A stretch of 64,000 nucleotides of DNA. Origin: Candidatus Epulonipiscium sp. (GTDB lineage: Bacteria; Bacillota; Clostridia; Lachnospirales; Defluviitaleaceae). The notes beneath the pieces were generated by a model. That model worked only from the letters and a program-made list of their open reading frames with translations, was not told where the DNA came from and made no database searches. Numbering within the stretch: the stretch's first letter is position 1; each line of letters starts with the position of its first letter. Shown here one piece after another: positions 63,819 to 64,000 of the stretch. Location: contig JAAYQR010000027.1 in NCBI GenBank assembly GCA_012519205.1, positions 142,546 through 206,545 of the forward strand, read 5' to 3'. The position numbers were made by a program, and so were the translations under genes.

Positions 63819-63944
63819 ACACTTCGTGGCAACAAAACAGTTCTTTGAAAATAAAATAATGTATGATGTACACACCAAACCCATCAATTCTTAAAGAATT
63901 GTATAAAAGATTTCAAAACGCAAGCATCATCTTGCAAAGGATAT

Positions 63945-64000
<56 letters not shown>

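Overview
The window comes from the chromosome of a low-GC, endospore-forming anaerobic member of the Clostridia. The base composition is AT-rich, with strong AGGAGG-type ribosome binding sites. Sporulation-linked genes are present (prkA, yhbH, spoVR, a SpoIID-type protein, FapA/DUF342). A fused 2-hydroxyacyl-CoA dehydratase-type activase, typical of anaerobes, is also encoded. I do not name a species.

Layout. 1-935 holds the almost complete class II fructose-bisphosphate aldolase (minus strand). 1228-4431 carries a phosphate transporter and its PhoU-like partner, a frameshifted signal peptidase II gene and an HD-GYP phosphodiesterase. 4522-4763 is a 6S RNA with its own promoter and terminator. 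4780-8332 (minus) holds a GAF-domain protein and a DUF342 protein. 8581-11058 is a SpoIID/LytB lipoprotein with an S-layer-homology-like segment.

11173-38487 is a large exopolysaccharide locus. It starts with a MarR-like regulator and a heptad-repeat protein. The bacillosamine-type set (aminotransferase, phosphoglycosyl transferase, acetyltransferase) follows; its dehydratase lies at 34090. A four-helix-bundle (S23) gene boxed by inverted repeats comes next, then a second phosphoglycosyl transferase, an epimerase, glycosyltransferases, a sulfotransferase, an EpsG-type polymerase, a TagF-like transferase and a flippase. Three genes at 24000-28299 form a phosphonate pathway: phosphonopyruvate decarboxylase, a three-domain cytidylyltransferase/PEP mutase fusion and an iron alcohol dehydrogenase. 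Together they predict 2-hydroxyethylphosphonate activated for attachment to the glycan. A cytosolic GH9 hydrolase, a second polymerase/ligase, another glycosyltransferase, galE and a Wzz protein complete the locus. Two promoters in it share the same palindrome (GTTCA-N5-TGAAC) just after the -10 box, suggesting a local regulon.

38501-48716 has a zinc-ribbon protein, the giant activase, the prkA-yhbH-spoVR cluster and a WalJ-like metallohydrolase. 48985-64000 has tRNA-Thr(CGT), a PBP2, a possible C-rich small RNA, an MBL lipoprotein with DUF3006, a phage-type DNA-metabolism protein, an FtsH-like protease, small glycine-loop paralogues, a GH13 amylase, tRNA-Ser(CGA), a ParB-like/Bmp fusion, a phosphoesterase, and the promoter and first bases of a 16S rRNA.

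Three genes (lspA, spoVR and the gene at 53456) are each broken by a single-base change in a seven-base homopolymer. This points either to sequence error or to genuine slippage sites.
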